Below are positions 18,591-26,128 of a stretch of 64,000 nt of DNA, piece after piece (the stretch's first letter is position 1; every line of letters begins with the position of its first letter). The notes below the pieces were generated by a model. It saw nothing but the letters and a program-made list of their open reading frames with translations. It was not told the DNA's origin and did no database searches. Position numbers and translations under genes: made by a program. The stretch comes from Virgibacillus necropolis. Its GTDB lineage: Bacteria > Bacillota > Bacilli > Bacillales > Amphibacillaceae. The stretch is taken from positions 2,108,001-2,172,000 of the forward strand of contig NZ_CP022437.1 in the NCBI RefSeq assembly GCF_002224365.1, given 5' to 3'.

Positions 18591-19508
18591 TTAAGCGGCT
18601 TGAACCCTGTATTCCAATGGGCTTAAGCCGTTTAATCTTTCTTGGTAACGGTCGTTATTGTAAAACTGGATATAATCATCTATTGCTTGTTGTAACGCTT
18701 CAAATGTTTCATACTTATGTAGGTAATATTTTTCACACTTCAATGTTCCCCAAAACGATTCCATTGGTCCATTATCTATACATTTTCCTACACGTGACAT
18801 GCTATGAATCATTTTTACTTTTTCTATTCTTCTCTTAAACCCATGGGACGTATATTGATAACCTCGATCACTATGAATCAATGGATGTTCATTCTCTTTT
18901 AATAGAGTGATAGCTTGATCCAATGTTTGAAATACTAATTTATTATTGTTTGAATGTCCCAATTCATAACTAATAATGGAGCCATCGTAAAGATCTAAAA
19001 TGGCGCTTAAATACGTTTTCCTTCCGTTTCCTAATTTGAACTCCGTGACATCTGTTACCCATTTTTCATTTGGCTTGCTTGCAGTAAATTCACGATTGAG
19101 TCGATTTTCAGCGACATATTGCGCAGATGAGGGAACATAGCGCTTTCTTTTCCGACGAATCACGGACTTTAATCCAGCGATGTTCATTAAGCGATAAATG
19201 CGTTTGTGATTAAACTTTTTATGATATATCCTATCGATATTTAATTTCATTCTTCGGTATCCATAAATGCCTCCTACTCGTGCATAAATAGCCTGGATAT
19301 CCTGAAGAATTGCTTCATTCTCTAATTCTCTATTTGTTGGCGTACGCTGTAGCCATTTATAATAAGCAGCACGAGATACACTGGCAAATTCACATAATAG
19401 GATTACTGGCAGATTTTCATTCGCATGTAAATCTTTAATCGCTTTATATTTATTTTGTAGACGAACGCTAGTTAACGACCCCTCCTTTCGAGTTCCTCTA
19501 ACTTTTTT
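18591..19508 (-). CDS. IS3-family transposase OrfB (DDE integrase domain)
   Basis: The frame is open from the slippery A-tract near 19508 to the stop at 18591; the ATG at 19250 is internal, because conserved family sequence (ARVGGIYGYRRMKLN) precedes it. The rve catalytic acids are visible in WVTDVTEF, HSDRGYQYTS and ESFWGTLKCE. It is made as an OrfAB fusion by a -1 frameshift in AAAAAAG, so it has no independent start that I would defend. Residue spacing and the C-terminal YNNDRYQERLNGLSPLEYR are typical. Confidence 0.9.
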   Translation of the reverse strand, partial: KKVRGTRKEGSLTSVRLQNKYKAIKDLHANENLPVILLCEFASVSRAAYYKWLQRTPTNRELENEAILQDIQAIYARVGGIYGYRRMKLNIDRIYHKKFNHKRIYRLMNIAGLKSVIRRKRKRYVPSSAQYVAENRLNREFTASKPNEKWVTDVTEFKLGNGRKTYLSAILDLYDGSIISYELGHSNNNKLVFQTLDQAITLLKENEHPLIHSDRGYQYTSHGFKRRIEKVKMIHSMSRVGKCIDNGPMESFWGTLKCEKYYLHKYETFEALQQAIDDYIQFYNNDRYQERLNGLSPLEYRVQAA

Positions 19509-20152
19509 AAAAAAATATTTTCTGCACGCAATCGTTCATTTTCTCTCTCTAAACGTTTCATTTCCAGCTTAAACTTTTCTTCAGCTGTTAATTCATATTC
19601 CTTTTTCTTTCGACCCCGTTTATCTTGCAGTGCTTCTTCACCATTTGCTTCAAACTTCTTGACCCATTGATATACCTGTTGGTAAGAAACTTCATAGCTT
19701 TCAGCTGCGAGTTGATAGTTTTTCTGGTGTTGTAGACAGTAATTCACAATTTGAATTCGTTCTTCTAATGTTGTTTTTCTCCTATTTGTCATAGAGTTTG
19801 TCATTCCTTTACCGGTATCATTTAATTCTCTATGACTATTATACTTTTTAATCCATTTTCTCAAAACTGCAGTACTTGATATATTGTATTTTTGGATAAC
19901 CTCGCTTAACGAATTGTGTCCTAATAGATAATCATTTACGGCTGCTAACTTTAACTCTTTTGAATAACTCTTCCAAGAAATGGCTTCTTCTAGGCCGTCT
20001 TCACCATTCACTTCATACCTTCTCTTCCAATCTCTAATCGTCCCAGGATTAACAAAAAATTTAGCACTAATGTCAGCTATTGAATGATGACCATCTTTAT
20101 AAAGAGCTAAAATAGCCATTTTTTTAGCTTTAGGATATTTCATTCGAGCCAT
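19472..20152 (-). CDS. IS3-family transposase OrfA (helix-turn-helix protein)
   Basis: A 226-residue protein with three HTH-like segments (residues about 8-50, 57-100 and 128-170) and a C-terminal leucine-zipper-like helix (KLEMKRLERENERLRAENIFLKK). This is the IS150-subgroup layout. Its end overlaps orfB by 37 bp in a -1 frame, with TTTTTTTAAAAAAG as the slippery stretch at about 19503-19516 and an internal AGGAGGGG just after it. Confidence 0.9.
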   Translation of the reverse strand: MARMKYPKAKKMAILALYKDGHHSIADISAKFFVNPGTIRDWKRRYEVNGEDGLEEAISWKSYSKELKLAAVNDYLLGHNSLSEVIQKYNISSTAVLRKWIKKYNSHRELNDTGKGMTNSMTNRRKTTLEERIQIVNYCLQHQKNYQLAAESYEVSYQQVYQWVKKFEANGEEALQDKRGRKKKEYELTAEEKFKLEMKRLERENERLRAENIFLKKLEELERRGR

Positions 20153-20219
20153 AAAAAATACTCCCCTTAGATAAACAAATTTTTATTTTTTATCTGTCTA
20201 CCTAATGGGGAGCATATCA

Positions 20220-20470
20220 TTCTTTTTCAAATTGGATTCTTATTCTTTATTGTAAAATGTGGGTTTGGGAGGTGCTTATCTTTATTTTAAAGCTACAGTT
20301 TTGTTGATTTGAAATAAAGTTACACCGTTTTGGAAAAAGATGAACCGTTTATAAAAAAGTTACACTGTTTTACCCTCTTTGGATGTAGTTTTGTCTAAAT
20401 AGGGGTTTCTTATGGTGAAAATAATTTAGGGTTATACCGCAATAGGGCCATTTAATTGAATAACTTATTT
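20220..20470 (+). repeat. Repeat-filled gap: right half of family C, family E copy 2, decayed island-repeat end
   Basis: From 20220 to about 20305 is the right half of repeat C (matches 35031-35112). From about 20306 to 20415 is repeat E (GAAATAAAGTTACACCGTTT ... TTTGTCTAAATAGGGG). GGGCCATTTAATTGAATAA at 20448-20466 is the right end of the island repeat described at 24892. No coding potential was seen from 20220 to 20560. Confidence 0.6.
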
Positions 20471-20559
20471 TAAAGAAAACTGGATATTTATGTTAAAATG
20501 CAGATGAGATTGTGAACTAATGTACTTAAATTGGAAGGATCAAGAAGAATATAAAAAAG

Positions 20560-20598
20560 GACAGTACATCAAAAACTGGGGTACTGTCCTTTTGCCTA
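20560..20598 (+). terminator. Bidirectional terminator
   Basis: AAAGGACAGTAC pairs with GTACTGTCCTTTT around a 13-nt loop; A-runs on one side and T-runs on the other allow use in both directions. On the minus strand it terminates the broken TetR-type gene that ends at 20602. Confidence 0.75.
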
Positions 20599-20601
20599 TC
20601 A

Positions 20602-20925
20602 TTACTTTCTCAACCCAGCCGCAAAGTAACGACCATTAGCCGTAATGGTCGTTTGGATACGAGCCATTTCTTGAGGAGATTCTTTCCTGCCACTTTCCAA
20701 CCATTGTTGAATGACCCCCTATTATTGCAGTTCCCATATAAGAAGCTAAATATTGTCCTGGAACAAGGGAACTTTCTTCCTTTATAAATGCGTTTGGATT
20801 ATTTCCATAGAGTGTTTCCCACATAAATTCCTTCAATCTTGTATGAAACGATAAATCCCCTTTTGGACCTAACACAGCTTTCATAAATCCACTATGCATT
20901 AGAGATATTATTTTTAATTCCAACT
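20602..20925 (-). pseudogene. TetR-family regulator, C-terminal remnant with frameshift
   Basis: The C-terminal ligand domain of a TetR regulator is readable (LKEFMWETLYGNNPNAFIKEE, SSLVPGQYLASYMGTAIIG). A one-base shift at the GGGGG run near 20718 breaks the frame; in the other frame it continues VIQQWLESGRKESPQEMA ... NGRYFAAGLRK to a stop at 20602. The N-terminal DNA-binding half is missing; at about 20923 the sequence switches to a CorA-like gene on the other strand, so a deletion or recombination junction lies there. Confidence 0.82.
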
Positions 20926-21444
20926 CAGTATATAGAAAAATTAAAACAGCTCAACAGACAACGTCTTAAAATTGAAAATAATTTGCGTGATTCATTAACG
21001 AACAAGCAACTCTATGACCTAATGGAGATTGAAAAAAGTTTGGTTTATTTTCTCACATCATTAAAGGGTAATGGGGATATCATAACCAAATTATTTCGTA
21101 CTAATTCCGTAAAGTTTTAAGAAGGTGACAAAGATCTTCTAGAAGATGTAAAAATTGAAAATAATCAAGGAATTGATACCACAGAATTATATACAAGAAT
21201 TTTGAACAGTATAACGGGGTCATATTCTTCGCTAATATTAAATGAATTGAATAATACAATGAAAACTCTTACGTTATTTACAGTCTTTTTAACACTTCCT
21301 ACACTTGTATTTAGTTTTTTTGGTATGAATGTAACCTTACCTATTGATGATCAGGATCCCTTCTCTTGGATGATTACACTGATAATAGCATTAATTTTTA
21401 TTGCCTTGATCGGATTGGCACTATGGAGAAGGAGGATATTCTAA
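20920..21444 (+). pseudogene. CorA-family divalent cation transporter, truncated remnant
   Basis: Only the C-terminal third of a CorA protein remains. The helical neck (LNRQRLKIENNLRDSLTNKQ), the two transmembrane helices and the pore signature (GMNVTLPI) are readable in one frame to the stop at 21444. An in-frame TAA at 21118-21120, after FRTNSVKF, splits it. The N-terminal cytoplasmic domain is lost. A stump from the internal start at 21202 could still encode an 80-residue two-helix membrane protein, but no ribosome binding site supports it. Confidence 0.82.
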
Positions 21445-21461
21445 TTTGTTACGTATAAATT

Positions 21462-21506
21462 AAAAAAGGCAGTCGATTTAAAAATAAATCGGGCTGCTTT
21501 TTTATT
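21462..21506 (+). terminator. Terminator after corA remnant
   Basis: AAAAAAGGCAGTCGATTT pairs with AAATCGGGCTGCTTTTTT (one or two mismatches) around a short loop. The following 21507-21615 contains TTGTGAATAAATATACTTAAA, a short repeat shared with about 17999 and 20510. Confidence 0.75.
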
Positions 21507-21615
21507 TGGTATGGTTTCAACAATAAAGCTTGTGAATAAATATACTTAAAGTAAAGGGGGCTTTAGTTGAACTAGAAATAAGTGTTTTTTTAGGTTCGAG
21601 GATAAATCTAATTTA

Positions 21616-21680
21616 TTCAATTAAAGGGCGCGCTAATCGAATAGTACGTCCTACTGAAACGGGCCAGTTTGTTTAATGAA
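21616..21680 (+). repeat. Island repeat (cassette-type), copy 1
   Basis: Starts TTCAATTAAAGGGCGCG and ends CGGGCCAGTTTGTTTAATGAA, with a degenerate TACGTCC in the middle. Same family, same orientation as 23237, 24048, 24892, 25992 and 32709. The middle has diverged. Between it and the MFS stop (21830) I see no gene. Confidence 0.65.
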
Positions 21681-21829
21681 AAGTTCTTGTCAAAAAAGTC
21701 AAGGCTGATCCCCTAGAAAAACCATGAGATCAACCTCTACACTAAACAATTGTTGCTTAAACAGTTGCCAGCTATATGCCCCTTGATTCCAAAGTTATGG
21801 AAGCAAAGTCTTTTTTGCCGCAATACAAT

Positions 21830-23032
21830 TCACACTTCTGCCTGATCCTTTTTAACCAGCAGGAAGAAAGCTGAAAAACCAATGAGTGAGGTAGTAAATA
21901 ATATGGCACCCATCGGGACAGCGGATGATTCATTAATACCGGCAAGCGGTGAGAATATCGAACCGAGCAGCAGCGGGAGCATGCCTAAGACAGCACTTGC
22001 ACTTCCGGCACGGTGTCCCTGTTTGGCCATTCCAAGTGTAAATGTGCTTGTGATAACCATTCCTATTGTGATCATGTATATAAAAATCAATATGACAATT
22101 GATGTTAGCGGTCCTTCAATCACTGTCATGACAAGCAAAATGGATGTTGCAGTTAGCGCAATCGTGACGGCTGCTTGGAGCAGTTTTTTTTCTGGAATAA
22201 TTCCGCCAAAGCGTCCTATAATAAAACTTCCCGTAATAATTGCCAGTCCATTTATACCAAATAGCACACTAAATATTTGCGGGGATACGCCATAAATATT
22301 CTGATAAACAAACGGTGTTCCTGATACATAGGCAAAACTTCCCCCATGTACGAATCCAACGATCAATGTATATCCAATAAACGAACGGTCCTTTAGCAAA
22401 TTTGTCATTGTTACAACGGTTGCACCAAACGAACTTGGTATCCGTTTCTCTGGCGACAGTGTCTCCTTTAATTTCATGGCAGCAATAGCCACAATCAAGA
22501 TACCAATAAAGCCTAAAAATAAAAAGATACTTTGCCAGTTTCCGGACTCAAAAGACAGAATTGCACCACCAACCATAGGTGCAATCATTGGTGCAACAGC
22601 ATTAATAACCATTAACAGCGCGAAAAATTTCGTTAGTGCTTTGCCGCTAAACACATCTCGAACAACAGCCCGCGAGAGCACGACGCCTGCTGAGGCCGTG
22701 AATCCCTGTAGAAATCGGGCTGCGATTAATATTGCAATATTAGGCGCAAATGCACATAGAATGGAAGCTAATGCAAACAGGCTAGTAGCAATTAATAATG
22801 GTTTTTTTCTGCCATGTGCATCACTGATCGGTCCAACTACCAATTGACCGATTGCAAGTCCAAGTAGACATGTTGTTAAACTGGCCTGCACTAGTATGGC
22901 ACTGGTATCAAAATACTGCGCAATACCGGGGAAACTGGGCAAATACATGTCGATATTAAGCGGTCCTAGAAACGCAAGCAGACCGAGAAGCAGCGCTAAT
23001 CCCAAACGCTTTTTGCCTGTCGGGTTATGCAA
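21830..23032 (-). CDS. Bcr/CflA-family MFS multidrug efflux transporter
   Basis: A protein of about 400 residues with twelve hydrophobic segments. The N-terminal GPLNIDMYLPSFPGIA and the MFS loop motif GPISDAHGRKKPL (about residues 68-80) define the Bcr/CflA drug:H+ antiporter family. RFLQGFTASAGVVLSRAVVRD is its motif C region. The TTG at 23032 is the first standard start in frame; the frame stays open about 30 bp further, with ATT but no ATG, so the start is uncertain. Codon use is visibly more GC-rich than in neighbours, which suggests transfer. It is one of few genes in the island opposite to the repeats. Confidence 0.88.
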   Translation of the reverse strand: MHNPTGKKRLGLALLLGLLAFLGPLNIDMYLPSFPGIAQYFDTSAILVQASLTTCLLGLAIGQLVVGPISDAHGRKKPLLIATSLFALASILCAFAPNIAILIAARFLQGFTASAGVVLSRAVVRDVFSGKALTKFFALLMVINAVAPMIAPMVGGAILSFESGNWQSIFLFLGFIGILIVAIAAMKLKETLSPEKRIPSSFGATVVTMTNLLKDRSFIGYTLIVGFVHGGSFAYVSGTPFVYQNIYGVSPQIFSVLFGINGLAIITGSFIIGRFGGIIPEKKLLQAAVTIALTATSILLVMTVIEGPLTSIVILIFIYMITIGMVITSTFTLGMAKQGHRAGSASAVLGMLPLLLGSIFSPLAGINESSAVPMGAILFTTSLIGFSAFFLLVKKDQAEV

Positions 23033-23236
23033 TACAGGTTCATGTTGTTCATGATAAATAAGTCATTTCCCCTAATCTTTATATTTTAAGTACCTATGTC
23101 AAAGAAGGCTGTTATCTTTTTTTGTACTCATTCGACTACAAAGCCTAATTATAATTTAAAATGTATAATTATGAAAAACAAATGATTTATTATTATTAAC
23201 ACAAAAACATATTCAAATAAAAAAGAAGTAATGTTG

Positions 23237-23308
23237 TTCAATCATCGGGCGTGATTAACTAATAAGAATTGCGCCAACATCGCATATAAGGGTCAGATTG
23301 TTTAAGTT
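23237..23308 (+). repeat. Island repeat (cassette-type), copy 2
   Basis: TTCAATCATCGGGCGTGATTA ... AATAAGAATTGCGCC ... GCATATAAGGGTCAGATTGTTTAAG. Inner arms GGGCG/CGCC and outer TTCAA/TTTAAG arms are partly kept. It lies in a 580-bp gap (23033-23612) where I otherwise see AT-rich DNA and no supported gene. Confidence 0.65.
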
Positions 23309-23612
23309 TATGGCTTGCAGAGATGAGTAATTTGGAGATACTTATTTGGGTGATAACAATCGTGGTATAGTCAGTTTAATTATGGGTGTCTATTCCACAT
23401 TTTATTTGCTGGATGTGTAAGTCCGAAACAAGAGAATGCTATTTGATAAGTCTTTGTAGCCGACGTTGATTTTAGGAGTTGACTTTGCAAACAATACCTT
23501 TGGATGTTGCAGATGATTTTGATATGATATACGATGTTAATGTTTTTTATCACTATCATTAAACGTGGAAAAACGTTTGAAAAATACACAATAGACTCAG
23601 GAGTGAATAGAC

Positions 23613-23969
23613 ATGCTACAACATTTCTCCAATGGTTATGTCGCAAAAACCCTTTTTCAAAGCAGCTTGCCAAAGGTGCAAGGTGATGACCAGACTGCAA
23701 CGCAATTTAAAGAAGGCTTTAAATTATCCAGAAGGGCAATGAAGTTTGCAGGTCTTCTTGAATTGGTCGGTTCCATATTTTTATTTATATCAATAATATC
23801 CAAATCAGGAAAAAAATTTGCGAGAATTGGTGCGCTGATGATCAATATTGTTCTTGGCGGCGCCATTTTTAAACACCTTGAAGCTGGACATGGCGTGGAT
23901 GGCTCAAAAAAAGCATTAAAATTGTTCGGTTTAAATACGCTTAATTTTATAGAAACCATGCGTAAGTAA
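23613..23969 (+). CDS. Small predicted membrane protein, unknown (DoxX-like at best)
   Basis: A 118-residue product with a hydrophilic N-terminal 45 residues, then two or three hydrophobic segments (FAGLLELVGSIFLFISIIS; IGALMINIVLGGAIFKHLE). The GLLELVGSI start and HLEAGHG end vaguely recall DoxX-type small membrane proteins, but I do not firmly recognise it. CAGGAG lies about 10 bp before the ATG. An island repeat follows its stop after 78 bp. An overlapping minus-strand frame has no support. Confidence 0.6.
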   Translation: MLQHFSNGYVAKTLFQSSLPKVQGDDQTATQFKEGFKLSRRAMKFAGLLELVGSIFLFISIISKSGKKFARIGALMINIVLGGAIFKHLEAGHGVDGSKKALKLFGLNTLNFIETMRK

Positions 23970-24047
23970 ACTTTTCATAAGGAAGCAGAAGTCACCTACT
24001 TAAACGAAATAAGTGGGTGATTTTTATTGATGTCTATTCATTATATT

Positions 24048-24120
24048 TTCATCAATCGGGCGCATTTCCGGAATAAGGTTCTGCGCTGATTTTGCATATA
24101 AGGGCCATATTGTTGAGCAA
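24048..24120 (+). repeat. Island repeat (cassette-type), copy 3
   Basis: Begins TTCATCAATCGGGCGCATTT, then CCGGAATAAGGTTCTGCGC, and ends ATAAGGGCCATATTGTTGAGCAA. This is one of the best preserved copies: inner palindromic arms GGGCGCA...CTGCGC and the right end GGGCCAT.TTGTTGA are clear. Confidence 0.75.
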
Positions 24121-24204
24121 TGGAAGAAGTTCACAAACTATTTGTCTGGTGCTAAACTAAAGGAAAGTTTAGTTTTAATATTCAATATGGGAAGGATTGA
24201 AATC

Positions 24205-24864
24205 ATGACCAAAGCAAGTTGGGGAGAAAATTGGATTAAGATATGTACTTTATTGGAAATTGGGATACCACTAAGACCTCCCCAGTCTGTAACAGGAGGA
24301 CTACTTCACCACATGTGGCGTATAGACACAAAAAGTGGAATATTTGCGGTTAAGGTTTTGAATCCTGAAATCATGTCACGTCCCGATGCAAAAAGAAATT
24401 ATCGACTTTCAGAAAGAATTGCACAGGTGGCTTACAGTAATGGTATTCATGCCGTACCTGTTAAAATGATTGGTAATGAGCCTTGGGTTGAAGTGGATGG
24501 AAAATACATAATGGTATTTGATTGGGTTTATGGATACACTTTACTTCCCGAACAATGCACTTTTGAACATTGGAGTAGGAATTCAGATGGAACGTCTAAC
24601 AAGAAACGCTTTCAAGCAGTGATTGAAGCCTATTTAAACAATGGTGGAACGCTAAGCGGAAGGGTGTTGGATGCTTTGTATGGTAGTTTTGGTGGCATGT
24701 TGGGATGGCTTGAATACAATATGCGTCGTTCCTTAGATAAAGATGTATTCACTATGGAAGAGAGGGAACTGGGACATAAAGAGGTACTACATACTATTCG
24801 TGACCTCAAAAAATTAAATGAAGCCGTGTCTGATTATTTCCAGTGGATTGAAGATGTATCTTAA
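24205..24864 (+). CDS. Aminoglycoside phosphotransferase-like protein lacking the catalytic loop
   Basis: A 219-residue protein of the APH/choline-kinase fold. The ATP-binding N-lobe is readable (VTGGLLHHMWRIDTKSGIFAVKVLN, then MVFDWVYGY hinge), and the C-terminal helices match the family (SRNSDGTSNKKRFQAVIEAY; GSFGGMLGWLEYNMRRSL). The segment that should carry HxDxxxxN and the metal-binding DW(D/E) is absent: the sequence jumps at LPEQCTFEHW straight to the C-lobe, about 100 residues short of full-length relatives. Probably an in-frame deletion and an inactive kinase. ATG 24205 has GGGAAGGA 8 bp upstream; TTG 24142 is less likely. Confidence 0.72.
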   Translation: MTKASWGENWIKICTLLEIGIPLRPPQSVTGGLLHHMWRIDTKSGIFAVKVLNPEIMSRPDAKRNYRLSERIAQVAYSNGIHAVPVKMIGNEPWVEVDGKYIMVFDWVYGYTLLPEQCTFEHWSRNSDGTSNKKRFQAVIEAYLNNGGTLSGRVLDALYGSFGGMLGWLEYNMRRSLDKDVFTMEERELGHKEVLHTIRDLKKLNEAVSDYFQWIEDVS

Positions 24865-24891
24865 AAACGGCCAACTATTGATTAAGTAGTG

Positions 24892-24961
24892 TTCAATTAA
24901 CGGGCGCATTTCCTGAATAAGGATTTGCGTCCTAACTTTTGAAAAGAGCCATTTAGTTGAA
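24892..24961 (+). repeat. Island repeat (cassette-type), copy 4, reference copy
   Basis: The clearest copy, 70 bp, beginning 28 bp after the phosphotransferase-like stop codon. Outer arms TTCAATTAA and TTAGTTGAA are inverted (one mismatch); inner arms GGGCGCA (24902-24908) and TTGCGTCC are inverted (near-perfect). Between them is TTTCCTGAATAAGGA. The right end is GAGCCATTTAGTTGAA. Confidence 0.8.
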
Positions 24962-24985
24962 GATGATTAAAAAGAACTCCCTGCT

Positions 24986-25030
24986 ATTTAACTATATATT
25001 GTGTTATAATTCTATAGATTTAACTATATA
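24986..25030 (+). promoter_or_regulatory. Promoter with 13-bp direct repeats before the mazG-like gene
   Basis: ATTTAACTATATA occurs at 24986-24998 and again at 25018-25030, start-to-start distance 32 bp (three helical turns). TATAAT at 25005-25010 lies between them as a perfect -10. The arrangement suggests an operator pair around a promoter. No good -35 (TTGACA) was found. Confidence 0.5.
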
Positions 25031-25057
25031 CAGATGGATGAAGGGGTGAGTTCTTAG

Positions 25058-25372
25058 ATGGAAGCAAAAGAATTTCAAAAATGGATTGCAGAATACTACA
25101 AATCGAGAGGTTGGGCTGATTTAGATATTTTTGTACGTATCGCCTTTTTATTAGAAGAGACAGGAGAAGTGGCGAGAGCAATTAGAGCCCTTGAAATAGG
25201 ACGAGATCGTCCAGATGAGGATGCCAGTTCATTCAATGAGGGTAAGAAACATTTAACAGAAGAACTTGGAGATGTATTAGGTAATGTAGTTATAATTGCG
25301 AACAAATATAATATCGATTTAGAAGAAGTCTTTTTAGAACATAAAAATAAACTATCCAATAGATATCGTTAA
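25058..25372 (+). CDS. MazG-like nucleotide pyrophosphohydrolase
   Basis: A 104-residue all-alpha NTP-PPase. The Mg-binding pattern is readable as LLEETGEVARAI (EExxE, about residues 31-42) and LTEELGDVLGNVVIIA (ExxD, about 67-82). Such enzymes hydrolyse (d)NTPs to NMP and PPi and often act in house-cleaning or defence. AAGGGGTGAG precedes the ATG. The LOG-family gene starts about 30 bp downstream, so the two form a pair, the only two-gene unit between neighbouring island repeats. Confidence 0.87.
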   Translation: MEAKEFQKWIAEYYKSRGWADLDIFVRIAFLLEETGEVARAIRALEIGRDRPDEDASSFNEGKKHLTEELGDVLGNVVIIANKYNIDLEEVFLEHKNKLSNRYR

Positions 25373-25402
25373 GTAGTTGAATAAGGAGTAGAGGTGATTG
25401 CA

Positions 25403-25975
25403 ATGGAAACCAAAAATCTTGCTGTATTCTGTGGTTCGAGTACAGGTACAGACAGTATTTATATTGAAAATGCAGAAAAGCTTGGAGAAGAATTAGCGAA
25501 TAGAAATAGGATTTTGATTTATGGAGGAGCTCAAGTTGGATGTATGGGTGCTTTGGCTGATACATCTCTACGCAATGGGGGTAGTGTAGTGGGTGTGATT
25601 CCTAAAAAATTAAAGGATGTGGAAATCGCTCATGAGCAATTAACGGAACTTCATGTAGTTGAAACAATGCACGAACGCAAATCGAAAATGGCAGAGTTAG
25701 CCGATGGATTTGTCGCTCTGCCAGGAGGTGCAGGAACATTAGAAGAGTGGTTTGAAGTGTTTACTTGGTCACAGTTGGGTTATCACGCAAAGCCATGTGG
25801 ATTATTAAACGTAAATGGCTTTTTCAACCCGTTAATCGCGATGTTAGACCATACGATTGAACAGGGTTTTATGAATAAAAATTACCGAGAAATGATACTT
25901 GTTGCTTCTGATCCTAAAGAGTTATTGGAGAAAATGGATTCTTATAGTCCAAGTTACACAGCAAAATGGACTTAA
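25403..25975 (+). CDS. LOG-family protein (cytokinin riboside 5'-monophosphate phosphoribohydrolase type)
   Basis: A Rossmann-fold protein of about 190 residues (TIGR00730). AVFCGSSTG near the N-terminus, YGGAQVGCMGALAD, MHERKSKM and the signature PGGAGTLEEWFEV are all present. LOG proteins remove ribose 5-phosphate from N6-modified AMP; bacterial members hydrolyse AMP or related nucleotides. Being paired with a MazG-like enzyme suggests nucleotide clean-up. ATG at 25403 has GAGGTG 6 bp upstream; GTG at 25394 is the alternative with AAGGAG. The island repeat starts 17 bp after its stop. Confidence 0.9.
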   Translation: METKNLAVFCGSSTGTDSIYIENAEKLGEELANRNRILIYGGAQVGCMGALADTSLRNGGSVVGVIPKKLKDVEIAHEQLTELHVVETMHERKSKMAELADGFVALPGGAGTLEEWFEVFTWSQLGYHAKPCGLLNVNGFFNPLIAMLDHTIEQGFMNKNYREMILVASDPKELLEKMDSYSPSYTAKWT

Positions 25976-25991
25976 TCGATAAGACTTACAC

Positions 25992-26060
25992 TTCAACTAA
26001 AGGGAGCATTTCTGAAATAAGGATTGCGTCCGTTTGCACATTCTGGGGTCATTTAAGAAA
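25992..26060 (+). repeat. Island repeat (cassette-type), copy 5
   Basis: TTCAACTAAAGGGAGCATTTC ... AATAAGGATTGCGTCCG ... GGGGTCATTTAAGAAA, beginning 17 bp after the LOG gene. The left outer arm is intact, the right one decayed. Confidence 0.75.
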
Positions 26061-26128
26061 ACAAAAAAGAATTTTCATATTAATAACCGAACTTTAATAT
26101 ATATGTGAAAAATTGAGGAGGGTTTAAT

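Larger units (their letters stand above)
18546..20219 (-). mobile_element. IS3-family (IS150-like) insertion sequence, 1674 bp
   Basis: The ends are imperfect inverted repeats that begin TGA and share TCCC and GTAGACAG: TGAACAGATCCCAGTCAAG at 18546 and, read inward on the minus strand, TGATATGCTCCCCATTAGG from 20219. The flanks are a 3-bp duplication, TTC, at 18543-18545 and 20220-20222. Both orfA and orfB are present without visible stops, so the element may be functional. It sits inside repeat family C, whose uninterrupted copy at 35.0 kb shows the empty site. Confidence 0.9.

Noticed and set aside
23380-23700. 106-residue minus-strand frame
   Set aside because: No ribosome binding site, no recognisable domain, and it overlaps the better supported gene at 23613.
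25290-25565. 91-residue minus-strand frame
   Set aside because: Antisense shadow of the MazG-like and LOG genes.
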